Program-made: the position numbers and the translations under genes | NCBI GenBank assembly: GCA_031281115.1 | Contig: JAITFV010000285.1 | Coordinates: forward strand, 1 to 26,917 | Reading direction: 5' to 3' | DNA from: Oscillospiraceae bacterium | Lineage (GTDB): Bacteria > Bacillota > Clostridia > Oscillospirales > Ruminococcaceae | DNA: 26,917 bases | Shown here: piece after piece, positions 1 to 7,264 of the stretch | Layout of the letters: every line of letters begins with the position of its first letter | How positions within the stretch are numbered: the first letter of the stretch is position 1 | Notes under the pieces: model-generated | Told to the model about the DNA's origin: nothing | The model's input: the letters and a program-made list of their open reading frames with translations, nothing else | The model's database searches: none

Positions 1-968
1 AGCGTTTCGCCCGCCGCAACTTTAATCTGCGCTTTTATTAGGTCAATGCCTGTCGCCATCTCGGTTACAGGGTGTTCAACCTGAATCCGCGTGTTCATCT
101 CCATGAAGTAAAACTCGCCGTGCTTATCAAGCAGAAACTCAACAGTTCCCGCATTTGTATAATTGCAGGCTTTTGCGCCTTTGATTGCGGCTGCGCCCAT
201 TTTTGCGCGGAGTTCTCCGGTCATGTTTTTGGAAGGGCAAGGCGTTTCCTCAATCAGCTTTTGGTTCCGCCGCTGTGCGGAGCAATCGCGCTCGCCGAGG
301 TGTACAACATTGCCGTGTTCATCTGCAAGAAGTTGAATTTCCACATGACGCGGATTCTCAATCAGCTTTTCAATATACACATCATCATTACCGAAAAACG
401 CCTTCGCTTCAGTCTTAGCGGCTTCTATCTGACTTGCAAGTTCTTCTTTTTTATGAACAGGGCGGATTCCTCTGCCGCCGCCGCCGGCTGCCGCCTTAAT
501 CAACACAGGAAAGCCGATTTCTTCAGCGATTTTCTCAGCTTCGATAATATCCGTAACCGCGCCGTCAGAACCCGGCACAACGGGAACACCCGCTTTTTTC
601 ATGGTATCTTTGGCGTTGGCTTTGTCGCCCATTGCTTCGATGCTGTCTGCGGGGGGACCAATCCACTTTATACCACATTTCTCGCAAAGCCGCACGAAAG
701 CCGCGTTCTCTGACAAAAAGCCGTAACCCGGGTGAATAGCTTCCGCGCCCGTAACCTCACAGGCGGAAATAAGCGCTTTCATGTTGAGGTAGCTGTCTTT
801 TGAGGCGGGCGGTCCGAGACAAACCGACTCGTCGGCTATAAGCGTGTGCAGGGCGGCTTTATCCGCGGTCGAATACACAGCGACTGTCTTGATTCCAAGC
901 TCGCGGCAGGCGCGGATTACGCGAACAGCAATTTCGCCGCGGTTGGCTATGAGAATTTTTTTGAACAT
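1..968 (-). CDS. accC: Biotin carboxylase subunit of acetyl-CoA carboxylase (C-terminus cut by window edge)
   Basis: AccC carboxylates the biotin on AccB using ATP and bicarbonate, the first half of malonyl-CoA formation. About 322 residues are present of a family length near 450; the C-terminal lid and dimer region lies left of position 1. The start at 966-968 follows AAAAAGGAAAA. Visible motifs are IANRGEIA (7-14), [10 protein letters not shown] (79-88), lysine 116 in GDKANAK, the glycine-rich ATP-grasp loop [11 protein letters not shown] (158-168), lysine 237 in RRNQKLIE and the active-site segment [11 protein letters not shown] (290-300) with arginine 294. The frame is intact. It is the last gene of the fab/acc cluster seen here, 18 bases downstream of a lipoprotein gene rather than directly after fabZ, the more usual neighbour. 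Identification is secure. Confidence 0.97.
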   Translation of the reverse strand, partial: MFKKILIANRGEIAVRVIRACRELGIKTVAVYSTADKAALHTLIADESVCLGPPASKDSYLNMKALISACEVTGAEAIHPGYGFLSENAAFVRLCEKCGIKWIGPPADSIEAMGDKANAKDTMKKAGVPVVPGSDGAVTDIIEAEKIAEEIGFPVLIKAAAGGGGRGIRPVHKKEELASQIEAAKTEAKAFFGNDDVYIEKLIENPRHVEIQLLADEHGNVVHLGERDCSAQRRNQKLIEETPCPSKNMTGELRAKMGAAAIKGAKACNYTNAGTVEFLLDKHGEFYFMEMNTRIQVEHPVTEMATGIDLIKAQIKVAAGET

Positions 969-986
969 TTTAGTTTTTCCTTTTTG

Positions 987-2246
987 TTAATCTAAGTTGA
1001 AGGGGATTATATAAACCATATCATCACTATTTGCAAAATTCATAGCTCGCAATAATAATGTATTATTATCTATAAAACTTAAACCTGTTAAATGGTCGAA
1101 ATAATATGTTTTCTCTATCTCACCTGTTGATAAATCTATTACATGAGCTGTTGCGCTGAACAAGCCGAGCCTGCCGTCTCTGAAGTGAAATGCTACACGT
1201 TGTTTATCGGGTGAAATTCTAATGTCTTCTATTCCGGCGGGAAAATCGCTTCTATCAAAAACAAGTTTTGTTTCAAGTGTATCTATATTAGTCGTATAAA
1301 TATAACCGGCAGGACCCACATAGAAATTACTGTGTTCCGAGTATATAAGATTATTTTCTATATCCATAACCCAAAAATCTGCTGTATCGGGGAAATCTGT
1401 TTGCTTGCCGGTCGAAAAATCGTACATTCCGATTCCCCAAACCCATTCATAACCGCGAATCCTATATATAAATCTATTTTCATCAATCTGTCTTACAAAG
1501 TTATAGAAACGCCATGCATCGATATTATTATAACTTAGATGCCATCTGCCCTCTTCGTCATATTCCCGCGCTTCTTCCGGTGTAGGCGGGAGCAGTTCAA
1601 TTAATTCGCCGTTAATGTCTTCGTAAATACCGCCGTCAATGTGCCGTATAACACGATTTTCCATTACATTTTCAAATCTGTCTTCACCGATAAATTCTGT
1701 GCGAATTTCATCAATAGTAATGTAGGTTTTATAGTATTCTCTGTCAGACGAAGAATTCCAAACATAAGAATAAATATATATTCCATTATTCGGACATTCT
1801 TGAAAACCACCGGACAAGTGACTATCTAACTGTTCTGAAATTATAACTCGTTGTTCTGACATATCATACACATCAATATCACTGCCTGACCAATTTCTGT
1901 TATTACCGGCACCTGACAATTTATTAGAACCTATAAATAAATATCTGCCTTCAATAATTTTAAAAGAATTAGGTCTGTCATTATCTCCATGATTTAATAA
2001 CTTTGTAATATTAATCTCAATTATATCATCAAAAGCATAAACATAGCTTACGGATTCCGGCTCGTCCTCAACCACGGGCGGGGCTGTGGTTACAGGCGGT
2101 GCGGTGGTGGTTATGATTTCGGGTTCGGGTGGAATTTCAATAGTTTTTTCTATTTCGGGCGGTTCTTCGGGAGCGTCAAGCGGTGCGGTTTGTTCCGTGC
2201 AAGCCGCTAAAAACAGCATTAAAACCGCAAGTAATAAAACTTTCAT
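987..2246 (-). CDS. Predicted lipoprotein, paralogue of the neighbouring lipoprotein
   Basis: I do not recognise a named family. From the chosen ATG the product is 419 residues. It has a lipoprotein signal peptide ending in a clear lipobox (LAAC, cysteine about 17), then TEQTAPLD, then an acidic, proline/threonine-rich spacer (about 25-65), suggesting an extracytoplasmic domain held away from the membrane. The body is beta-rich, with a repeated aromatic/aspartate pattern and a segment ISPDKQRVAFHF typical of TolB/DPP4-like beta-propellers; the propeller fold is inference. An in-frame start further upstream would run into the preceding lipoprotein gene and bury the signal peptide, so the ATG at 2246, preceded by AAAGGA 12 bases upstream, is preferred. 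It lies 28 bases after its paralogue and 18 bases before accC, so it is probably co-transcribed with fatty-acid genes. Confidence 0.8.
   Translation of the reverse strand: MKVLLLAVLMLFLAACTEQTAPLDAPEEPPEIEKTIEIPPEPEIITTTAPPVTTAPPVVEDEPESVSYVYAFDDIIEINITKLLNHGDNDRPNSFKIIEGRYLFIGSNKLSGAGNNRNWSGSDIDVYDMSEQRVIISEQLDSHLSGGFQECPNNGIYIYSYVWNSSSDREYYKTYITIDEIRTEFIGEDRFENVMENRVIRHIDGGIYEDINGELIELLPPTPEEAREYDEEGRWHLSYNNIDAWRFYNFVRQIDENRFIYRIRGYEWVWGIGMYDFSTGKQTDFPDTADFWVMDIENNLIYSEHSNFYVGPAGYIYTTNIDTLETKLVFDRSDFPAGIEDIRISPDKQRVAFHFRDGRLGLFSATAHVIDLSTGEIEKTYYFDHLTGLSFIDNNTLLLRAMNFANSDDMVYIIPFNLD
1561..1640. repeat. 80-bp block shared with the paralogous lipoprotein gene (copy 1)
   Basis: This block matches 2900-2979 with two mismatches by eye, and its last 60 bases are identical, including third codon positions. 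It encodes the segment around DINGELIELLPPTPEE in both lipoproteins. The flanking coding sequence is much more diverged, which points to local gene conversion or strong constraint. Confidence 0.9.
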
Positions 2247-2264
2247 ATTTTCATTTAATCCTTT
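2241..2264. repeat. 24-bp direct repeat / translation leader (copy 1, before lipoprotein 1)
   Basis: Identical to 3974-3997. On the minus strand it contains AAAGGA, an ATG opening a three-codon ORF (ATGAAAATATGA), and the real lipoprotein start overlapping that ORF's stop. The two copies bracket lipoprotein 2 and hicBA. Confidence 0.85.
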
Positions 2265-2274
2265 TTCAGTATAA

Positions 2275-3522
2275 TTAAGAAAACTCAAGCGGTATAATAA
2301 AAGCTCTCTGGTCATGCATATGCCACTTCTGGTCGAAAACGATGATTCTGCCGTTGCCGAGAAAATCCACATAGATTGAATTAACTGCGGTATCTCCTTT
2401 ATATAAAGCATCAACCCGAATCATCTGCTCCAACGCGCCTGTATCCGCGCAGATTATATAAACATTAAGGTCATAATCAACAACCGCAATCCGCCGCTTA
2501 TCGGGTGAAAGCACAAAACTTTCAAGCACGGGCGCAGTATAACGTTCGTCCACTTCTGTTAATCCTCCTCTGTTTTCCCGAGGAAAATCATCGTCACTTA
2601 AAAAATAAACAGTTTCCTGCGTGTCGATATTCGTCGCATAAAGCCCGCGCATAGGGCTTAAATCTGAAAACTGTGTGAACACGATATTATCTTTTACACC
2701 CATGACATATAGATTTCGGGTATTGGGCATATCGGTATACTGCTCGGTCGCGAAGTCATACACTCCGAAGCCGTTAGTCCACTCGTAGCCGCCTCGGTTA
2801 TATAAGAATCTGTCATCGTCAATCTGCTCCTTAAATCCATAAAAGTGCCATGCCATAATATTATCATAACTTAAACGCCACTCGCCCTCGTCACCAAAGT
2901 ATTCCCGCGATTCTTCAGGTGTAGGCGGGAGCAGTTCAATTAATTCGCCGTTAATGTCTTCGTAAATACCGCCGTCAATATGCCGCAGAATCCTATTGCC
3001 TATTATTGTTCTTGTTCTTTCTTCACCGAGGAATTCCGACCAACTATTATCGGGGAAAATGTAGGTAATATAATATTCCTCGGTATAATTCGGCGTCGGC
3101 GTAACTTGAACCGCCGAATAAATATAAACTCCGTCGTCGCCGAATTTATGAATCCAACCGTGCATGTTGCCGGGGAACTGTTCTGAATAAACGATACTCT
3201 GCTCCTCCATGTCAAGTACACTGAATGAACTTTGTTGCAATACGACAACATATCTGTCGTCAAGCGATTCCAAGTGTATATCGCTCGCTGCACCAAACAA
3301 CTTCGTCAAGTTTATTTCAATCGTGCCGTCGTCATGAGTAATAAAATAAGTTATTTCTTCTTCCGGTTCGCTTATTTCTTCTTCCGACTCGCCTATTTCT
3401 TCCGGAATTTCATCAACAATTTCTTCAATAGCCTCTTCTTCATATTCAAAATCAAGCGGCGCGGTTTGTTCCGCGCAAGCAGAAAAAAGCAAAACAACTA
3501 TTAAAAACAATATAATTTTCAT
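2275..3522 (-). CDS. Predicted lipoprotein, paralogue of the downstream lipoprotein
   Basis: From the ATG at 3522 this is a 415-residue protein with a hydrophobic signal segment ending in a cysteine (LLFSAC) followed by AEQTAPLD, matching the sequence after the lipobox of its neighbour. A strongly acidic spacer rich in glutamate and isoleucine follows (about 25-60), then a beta-rich body with LSPDKRRIAVVDYD, the same propeller-like signature as in the paralogue. A GTG at 3537 overlapping the hicA stop is an alternative start and would add five residues; GAGAGTG precedes the chosen ATG. It sits directly downstream of hicA. No function is known to me; the acidic and P/T-rich spacers of the two paralogues differ completely while the core is shared. 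A sensor or envelope-binding role is speculative. Confidence 0.8.
   Translation of the reverse strand: MKIILFLIVVLLFSACAEQTAPLDFEYEEEAIEEIVDEIPEEIGESEEEISEPEEEITYFITHDDGTIEINLTKLFGAASDIHLESLDDRYVVVLQQSSFSVLDMEEQSIVYSEQFPGNMHGWIHKFGDDGVYIYSAVQVTPTPNYTEEYYITYIFPDNSWSEFLGEERTRTIIGNRILRHIDGGIYEDINGELIELLPPTPEESREYFGDEGEWRLSYDNIMAWHFYGFKEQIDDDRFLYNRGGYEWTNGFGVYDFATEQYTDMPNTRNLYVMGVKDNIVFTQFSDLSPMRGLYATNIDTQETVYFLSDDDFPRENRGGLTEVDERYTAPVLESFVLSPDKRRIAVVDYDLNVYIICADTGALEQMIRVDALYKGDTAVNSIYVDFLGNGRIIVFDQKWHMHDQRAFIIPLEFS
2900..2979. repeat. 80-bp block shared with the paralogous lipoprotein gene (copy 2)
   Basis: Partner of 1561-1640: 78 of 80 bases agree by eye and 60 consecutive bases are identical (2920-2979 against 1581-1640). 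Confidence 0.9.
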
Positions 3523-3533
3523 GGTTTTCACTC

Positions 3534-3758
3534 TCACAACAAATCATTATACTCATCAACGTTTATTTTAATTTCGTTTAAGATTTTCCGCAACAACGGT
3601 CGCGGTATATCTCTCCCTGTATGGAACGGGATTGTAGTCGTTCTGCCGTCAGCATGACGATAAAAAACGTGACTTCCTTTTTGCCGCATTTTTGCAAAAC
3701 CTAATTTTAAAATCAGCTTTTCTAAGTTCGCCGCATTAACTAAAACTAAACGGCTCAT
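3534..3758 (-). CDS. hicA: HicA-family mRNA interferase toxin
   Basis: A 74-residue protein of the HicA family, which cleaves mRNA and is restrained by HicB. The double-stranded-RNA-binding-like fold is recognisable: LEKLILKLGF (12-21), RQKGSHVFYRH with the expected catalytic histidine 30, then TTTIPFHTGRDIPRPLLRKIL (41-60). Length is normal for the family. The start overlaps the hicB stop as ATGA, so the two are translationally coupled. The order is hicB then hicA, the reverse of the commonest arrangement but known in the family. It lies inside a fatty-acid gene cluster, downstream of fabZ. Nothing suggests inactivation. Confidence 0.88.
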   Translation of the reverse strand: MSRLVLVNAANLEKLILKLGFAKMRQKGSHVFYRHADGRTTTIPFHTGRDIPRPLLRKILNEIKINVDEYNDLL

Positions 3759-3979
3759 ATAGCAACCTCAATCTGCGAAATCCCTGCAAATATCGGAATA
3801 CTTTTCACTTCTTCTTCACCCATTACTTCAAGGCACAGCGAAACTACTTCTTTTAATTTTTCCTGTAAATCGTCAATAGTTTCCGCGCAAGTATGCGCTC
3901 CGGTAATTCCCGGGACACTGCCAATATACATACCACTTTCGATGTCCTTTTCGATATATGCTGTGTAATTTTGTTTCAT
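3755..3979 (-). CDS. hicB: HicB-family antitoxin (short form)
   Basis: A 74-residue HicB-like antitoxin predicted to bind and neutralise HicA. It shows the partial RNase-H-like fold: YTAYIEKDIESGMYIGSVPG, then AHTCAETIDDLQEKLKEVVSLCLE (about 34-57). There is no room for the C-terminal ribbon-helix-helix or helix-turn-helix DNA-binding domain found in longer HicB proteins, so autoregulation by this protein alone is uncertain. The start at 3979 is preferred over an in-frame ATG eight codons upstream because the extra peptide KKGLNEN is also encoded in front of unrelated genes and therefore belongs to a shared leader. fabZ ends 89 bases upstream; no promoter is obvious between them, so read-through from the fab operon is likely. 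Confidence 0.85.
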   Translation of the reverse strand: MKQNYTAYIEKDIESGMYIGSVPGITGAHTCAETIDDLQEKLKEVVSLCLEVMGEEEVKSIPIFAGISQIEVAI

Positions 3980-4002
3980 ATTTTCATTTAATCCTTTCTT
4001 CA
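3974..4002. repeat. Direct repeat / translation leader (copy 2, before hicB)
   Basis: The first 24 bases are identical to 2241-2264. The stretch 3977-4002 also matches the accB leader at 4971-4996 at 23 of 26 positions without gaps. Confidence 0.85.
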
Positions 4003-4068
4003 CTATCGAAGAATGAAAAGTTTCGTTTCCCCGATTCTGTTATATTTATTTTCAAATTCAGTCTTCTC

Positions 4069-4494
4069 CTACTTAATAGCGAAACTAATCTCCGCGCTCA
4101 CTGCCTTCTCGCCGTTCACGGTTGCGAGCCCTTTGCCGACACCCACAGGACCTTTCATCTTGATAATCTCAACTTCAAGCCGAAGCTCATCCCCCGGCAC
4201 TACCTGCTTACGGAATTTCGCTTCCTTTACGCCGCCGAAGAAACCGATTTTGCCCTTATTTTCAGGCATTGCGAGCATCGCACACGCGCCCGCCTGTGCG
4301 AGCATTTCAAGCATAAGTACGCCCGGCACAACCGGATAATCGGGGAAATGCCCCTTAAACCAAAAGTCATCGGCTTTTATGCGCTTGAGCGCAACTACAC
4401 GCTTACCGACTTCCATTTCAACAATTTCGTCGATTAGCAGAAAAGGGTCACGGTGAGGGATAATATTTTTAATTTCGTCTTGATTCAATTTCAT
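4069..4494 (-). CDS. fabZ: 3-hydroxyacyl-ACP dehydratase FabZ
   Basis: A 141-residue hot-dog-fold dehydratase that removes water from 3-hydroxyacyl-ACP in each elongation cycle. Motifs are IPHRDPFLLID (12-22), the catalytic histidine 49 in KGHFPDYPVVPG, and glutamate 63 in MLEMLAQAGA. Length is normal. The start at 4494 is preceded by AAAGGAG with good spacing. It follows accB by 26 bases, the classic accB-fabZ order; the usual next gene accC is displaced about 3.1 kb downstream by hicBA and two lipoprotein genes. Confidence 0.96.
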   Translation of the reverse strand: MKLNQDEIKNIIPHRDPFLLIDEIVEMEVGKRVVALKRIKADDFWFKGHFPDYPVVPGVLMLEMLAQAGACAMLAMPENKGKIGFFGGVKEAKFRKQVVPGDELRLEVEIIKMKGPVGVGKGLATVNGEKAVSAEISFAIK

Positions 4495-4520
4495 ACTTGA
4501 TTACTCCTTTACAAGCTTCA

Positions 4521-4973
4521 TCACACAATCCTTATCAATTTCTTATCGAATTCAACCGCCTCGCCGTCTTTTGCAAGGATTTCCGCGACTGCTCCGGTAA
4601 ATTCAGACGTGATTTCATTCATCAGCTTCATGCTCTCAACTATGCAGACGACCTGCCCTTTTTCGACTTTATCACCGACTTTAACAAACGGCGGTTTATC
4701 GGGGGCGGGAGCGGCGTAAAACGTACCGATAATCGGCGATTTTACAAAGTTCCCTGCTTGTTCTGCCGCTTGAACAGGCGGCGCGCTCTGATTATCGCGT
4801 TCTGCCGGCGGAGCGTAAGTATCATGCGATGCTGTGGTATAGCCCGCGTAGACAATCTGCGGCGGCTCAACGCCGAGTTCAATTTCAACTTCGCCGTCTT
4901 TCATATAAATATACGAGAGTTTCTTTGTATTTAAGATTTCTGCGAGTTCGTTTGTGGTTTTGATGATGTCCAT
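4521..4973 (-). CDS. accB: Biotin carboxyl carrier protein AccB
   Basis: A 150-residue carrier whose biotin is carboxylated by AccC and used to make malonyl-CoA. The N-terminal region and an alanine/proline-rich linker (about 50-75) precede the biotinyl domain, with KSPIIGTFYAAPAPDKPPF (78-96) and the biotinylation site ESMKLMNE with lysine 116; ESMK replaces the commoner EAMK, a tolerated variant. The start at 4973 is favoured. An in-frame ATG at 4997 would add MKKGLNEK, the peptide also encoded by the shared leader before hicB. A 233-bp gap containing a large inverted repeat separates it from fabF. Confidence 0.94.
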   Translation of the reverse strand: MDIIKTTNELAEILNTKKLSYIYMKDGEVEIELGVEPPQIVYAGYTTASHDTYAPPAERDNQSAPPVQAAEQAGNFVKSPIIGTFYAAPAPDKPPFVKVGDKVEKGQVVCIVESMKLMNEITSEFTGAVAEILAKDGEAVEFDKKLIRIV

Positions 4974-4996
4974 TTTTTCATTAAGTCCTTTCTTCA
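4971..4996. repeat. Leader repeat (copy 3, before accB)
   Basis: Matches 3977-4002 at 23 of 26 positions. On the minus strand it carries AAGAAAGGA followed by a short spacer with an out-of-frame ATG just before the accB start. This copy may be the source of the copies flanking the insert. Confidence 0.65.
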
Positions 4997-5087
4997 TTTC
5001 CCTTTGACTAAATTTATACGTTTGGGTTTGCTTTTTTAAAATGCTCTGTTAGATATATGTATTGATATATCATCGTTTTTTACCTAC

Positions 5088-5184
5088 AAACCACCCCGTC
5101 CTTCGTCAAGGAGGGGAATGATTTCAGTTTCAACAAACCCAATTCCCCTCCTTGGAGGGGTGCCGCGAAGCGGCGGGGTGGTTT
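5088..5184. repeat. 97-bp REP/MITE-like nested inverted repeat between fabF and accB
   Basis: The outer arms AAACCACCCCG (5088-5098) and CGGGGTGGTTT (5174-5184) are perfect complements. The inner arms CAAGGAGGGGAAT (5107-5119) and ATTCCCCTCCTTG (5142-5154) are also perfect. Smaller hairpins sit inside: CCCCTCCTTGGAGGGG (5145-5160) and CCGCGAAGCGG (5163-5173). No ORF is present. Similar CCCCTCC/GGAGGGG elements recur between genes in many bacterial genomes as I recall. Transcribed from fabF toward accB it would fold into a long branched stem that could attenuate or stabilise the operon mRNA. The rest of the 233-bp gap (4974-5206) is AT-rich with no convincing promoter. Confidence 0.85.
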
Positions 5185-5206
5185 TAAAGCTAAACGACTA
5201 TATAAA

Positions 5207-6451
5207 TCAATGCACTTGTCTAACATAGCCTTTAAAACATATTGATACGTTATGCCCGCCGAAGCCAAGCGAGTTCGATACTGCCGCATTTATTTGCATT
5301 TCTTTGCATTTTTCCGTAACGTAATCTAAGTCACACTCGGGGTCGGGAACTTTGAAACCCGCTGTCTTATGTGCAAAGCCGTGCTGCATTTGCAAAATTG
5401 CCGCAATTGCCTCAATACCGCCCGCCGCGCCGAGCAGATGCCCTGTCAGCGATTTTGTGGAATTAATCGCAAGTTTATATGCGTGTTTCCCAAAAACGCT
5501 CTTTATCGCCGCCGTTTCAATGCGGTCGTTGGGAGGCGTGCTCGTGCCGTGCGCGTTGATATAATCCACGTCCTCGGGTTTTAATCCCGCTTCTGATACC
5601 GCGAGTTCCATCGCCTTTGCCCCGCCGCAGCCATCGGGACTGGGGCTGGTTTCGTGATAGGCATCGCAGGTTGAGCCATAACCTGCAATCTCCGCGTAAA
5701 TCTTCGCGCCTCGTGCCTTAGCGTGTTCGTATTCCTCAAGGATTAACATCCCCGCCCCCTCCCCCATCACAAAGCCGCTGCGTTCCTTATCAAACGGAAT
5801 CGAGGCTCTGTCGGGGTCTTTGGATGTTGTCACCGCCGTCATATTATTGAATGCTGCGTAAGCAAAACCGATTGAACAAGCCTCTGCACCGCCCGCAACC
5901 GCCACATCAAGATACCCGTGTTTAATTGAACGGAACGCTTCGCCGAGCGCATGATTTGCGCTCGCGCAAGCTGAAACAGGGCAGAAATTTGAACCCTTAA
6001 AACCTGTCTTAATCGCGGCAATTCCTGCCGCCATATTTCCAATCATCATCGGAATCGTAAACACACTGACGCGCTTATGCCCCTTGTTATGGTACGCCCG
6101 CATCTGCTCGTCGGTGGTTTCAATCCCGCCGATACCCGAGGCGATAATAATCCCGCATCTGTAAGGGTCTAAATCCTTGAAATCTGTCCCGCAGTCTTCT
6201 AAAGCGCGCTTCGCCGCATAAACGCCGTACTGCGTAAGTTTATCGGTGCGGCGCAGTTCTTTTTTCTCAAAATACTCCTCCGGCGCAAAGTCTTTCACCC
6301 GTGCAGCTACCCATTTCTCATCCGTCTGCCCGGGAAACCACTCCTCAAGCGTAAAGCCGTGTTTTCCGGCTTTGAGGTTCCCCAGAAAAGTTTCAATGTC
6401 GTTTCCAATCGGACTTAATACACCAAGCCCCGTAATTACTACCCGTTTCAA
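5207..6451 (-). CDS. fabF: 3-oxoacyl-ACP synthase II (FabF)
   Basis: The elongating condensing enzyme; it joins acyl-ACP with malonyl-ACP. 414 residues from the chosen TTG, the usual family length. The catalytic set is present: cysteine 162 in VSACAS, histidine 301 in INAHGTSTPPND, lysine 333 and histidine 338 in NSTKSLTGHLLGAAGG. The C-terminal SNSLGFGGHN loop is intact. The start is the TTG at 6449-6451, giving LKRVVITGLGVLSP, behind AAAGAGGTG; a GTG at 6458-6460 is an alternative but overlaps that ribosome binding site. fabG ends 57 bases upstream, with a TCAATTG-type repeat in between. Confidence 0.96.
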   Translation of the reverse strand: MKRVVITGLGVLSPIGNDIETFLGNLKAGKHGFTLEEWFPGQTDEKWVAARVKDFAPEEYFEKKELRRTDKLTQYGVYAAKRALEDCGTDFKDLDPYRCGIIIASGIGGIETTDEQMRAYHNKGHKRVSVFTIPMMIGNMAAGIAAIKTGFKGSNFCPVSACASANHALGEAFRSIKHGYLDVAVAGGAEACSIGFAYAAFNNMTAVTTSKDPDRASIPFDKERSGFVMGEGAGMLILEEYEHAKARGAKIYAEIAGYGSTCDAYHETSPSPDGCGGAKAMELAVSEAGLKPEDVDYINAHGTSTPPNDRIETAAIKSVFGKHAYKLAINSTKSLTGHLLGAAGGIEAIAAILQMQHGFAHKTAGFKVPDPECDLDYVTEKCKEMQINAAVSNSLGFGGHNVSICFKGYVRQVH

Positions 6452-6480
6452 TATTTTCACCTCTTTATTAATTAAATAAA

Positions 6481-6509
6481 TTGTCAATTGTCAATTGTAC
6501 ATTGTCAAT
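6481..6509. repeat. CAATTG-core short tandem repeat (copy A, fabG-fabF gap)
   Basis: A run of imperfect TGACAATT units (TTGTCAATTGTCAATTGTAC, then ATTGTCAATT) fills the gap between fabG and the fabF ribosome binding site. A related run lies at 24615-24651 in the pilus locus, so this is a dispersed intergenic repeat rather than a gene-specific signal. Confidence 0.75.
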
Positions 6510-7264
6510 TATATCGTCAATCCTCCGCTGATTTCTATAACCTGCCCTGTGATGTACGCGCTGTCTTTTCCTGCTAAAAACGACACTAAACCCGCGATTT
6601 CCTCAACAGTGCCGTATCTCTTCATAGCGATTAAATTCATGATTGCCGTTTTCTGCTCATCAGTAAGCGCGTCTGTCATCGGTGTTTGTATAAACCCCGG
6701 TGCAATCGCATTAACCGTGATTCCGCGTACGCCGAACTCTTTCGCCGCGCTTTTGGTCATGCCTATTACGGCGGCTTTGGACGCGCTGTAGTTGAACTGC
6801 CCTGCATTCCCGTGCAAACCCGCTACAGACGAAACATTTATAACCCTGCCGCTCCTCTGCTTCATCATGACCGCGCAAACGTGCTTCATCATATTAAAAA
6901 CGCTTTTTTGGTTGACCGCGATTACAAGGTCGTAATTCTCCTCAGACATTCGCGCAAGCAGCCCGTCCCGCGTGATTCCCGCGTTATTGACAAGCACGTC
7001 AATAGTACTGAACCTCTCTTTTATGCTTTTTACCATTGCTTCGCAGGCATCATGATTTGAAACATCAGCGGGAAAGCACTCGGCTTCCACGCCGAAACTT
7101 TTGCACTTGTTTGCAGTTTCGGTGAGCGCATCCGGGCTTAAATCGTTCAGCGCGACATTAAAGCCGTCGCCCGCGAGCCTTATCGCAACCTCCGCGCCTA
7201 TTCCCCTGCCTGCGCCGGTGATTAGAGCAGTTGCGCGGGCAATCGCCCGGCTGTCATTATTCAT
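6509..7264 (-). CDS. fabG: 3-oxoacyl-ACP reductase FabG
   Basis: An NADPH-dependent short-chain dehydrogenase that reduces 3-oxoacyl-ACP. 251 residues, normal length. Motifs are the cofactor loop TGAGRGIG (16-23), NNAG (93-96), and the catalytic serine 146, tyrosine 159 and lysine 163 (YSASK). The start at 7264 has AGGGGAG nine bases upstream and overlaps the stop of the preceding membrane-protein gene by eight bases (ATGAATAA), implying coupled translation. A longer reading frame upstream lies inside that membrane-protein gene and is not credible. Confidence 0.95.
   Translation of the reverse strand: MNNDSRAIARATALITGAGRGIGAEVAIRLAGDGFNVALNDLSPDALTETANKCKSFGVEAECFPADVSNHDACEAMVKSIKERFSTIDVLVNNAGITRDGLLARMSEENYDLVIAVNQKSVFNMMKHVCAVMMKQRSGRVINVSSVAGLHGNAGQFNYSASKAAVIGMTKSAAKEFGVRGITVNAIAPGFIQTPMTDALTDEQKTAIMNLIAMKRYGTVEEIAGLVSFLAGKDSAYITGQVIEISGGLTI

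Noticed and set aside
72..713. Long open frame on the plus strand opposite accC
   Set aside because: It is the antisense shadow of a well-conserved accC frame, with no ribosome binding site and no recognisable protein.
2247..2414. Upstream in-frame start for lipoprotein 1 (adding over 50 residues)
   Set aside because: It would overlap lipoprotein 2 and place the lipoprotein signal peptide in the interior; the ATG at 2246 has its own AAAGGA.
3755..4003. Longer HicB and AccB starting MKKGLNE
   Set aside because: The same peptide would precede unrelated proteins, so the shared DNA is better read as a leader than as coding sequence.
4069..5000. Plus-strand open frames opposite fabZ and accB
   Set aside because: Both are antisense to genes with full catalytic motifs and correct start signals.
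5088..5184. CRISPR-like repeats in the fabF-accB gap
   Set aside because: This is one nested inverted repeat, not regularly spaced direct repeats with spacers.
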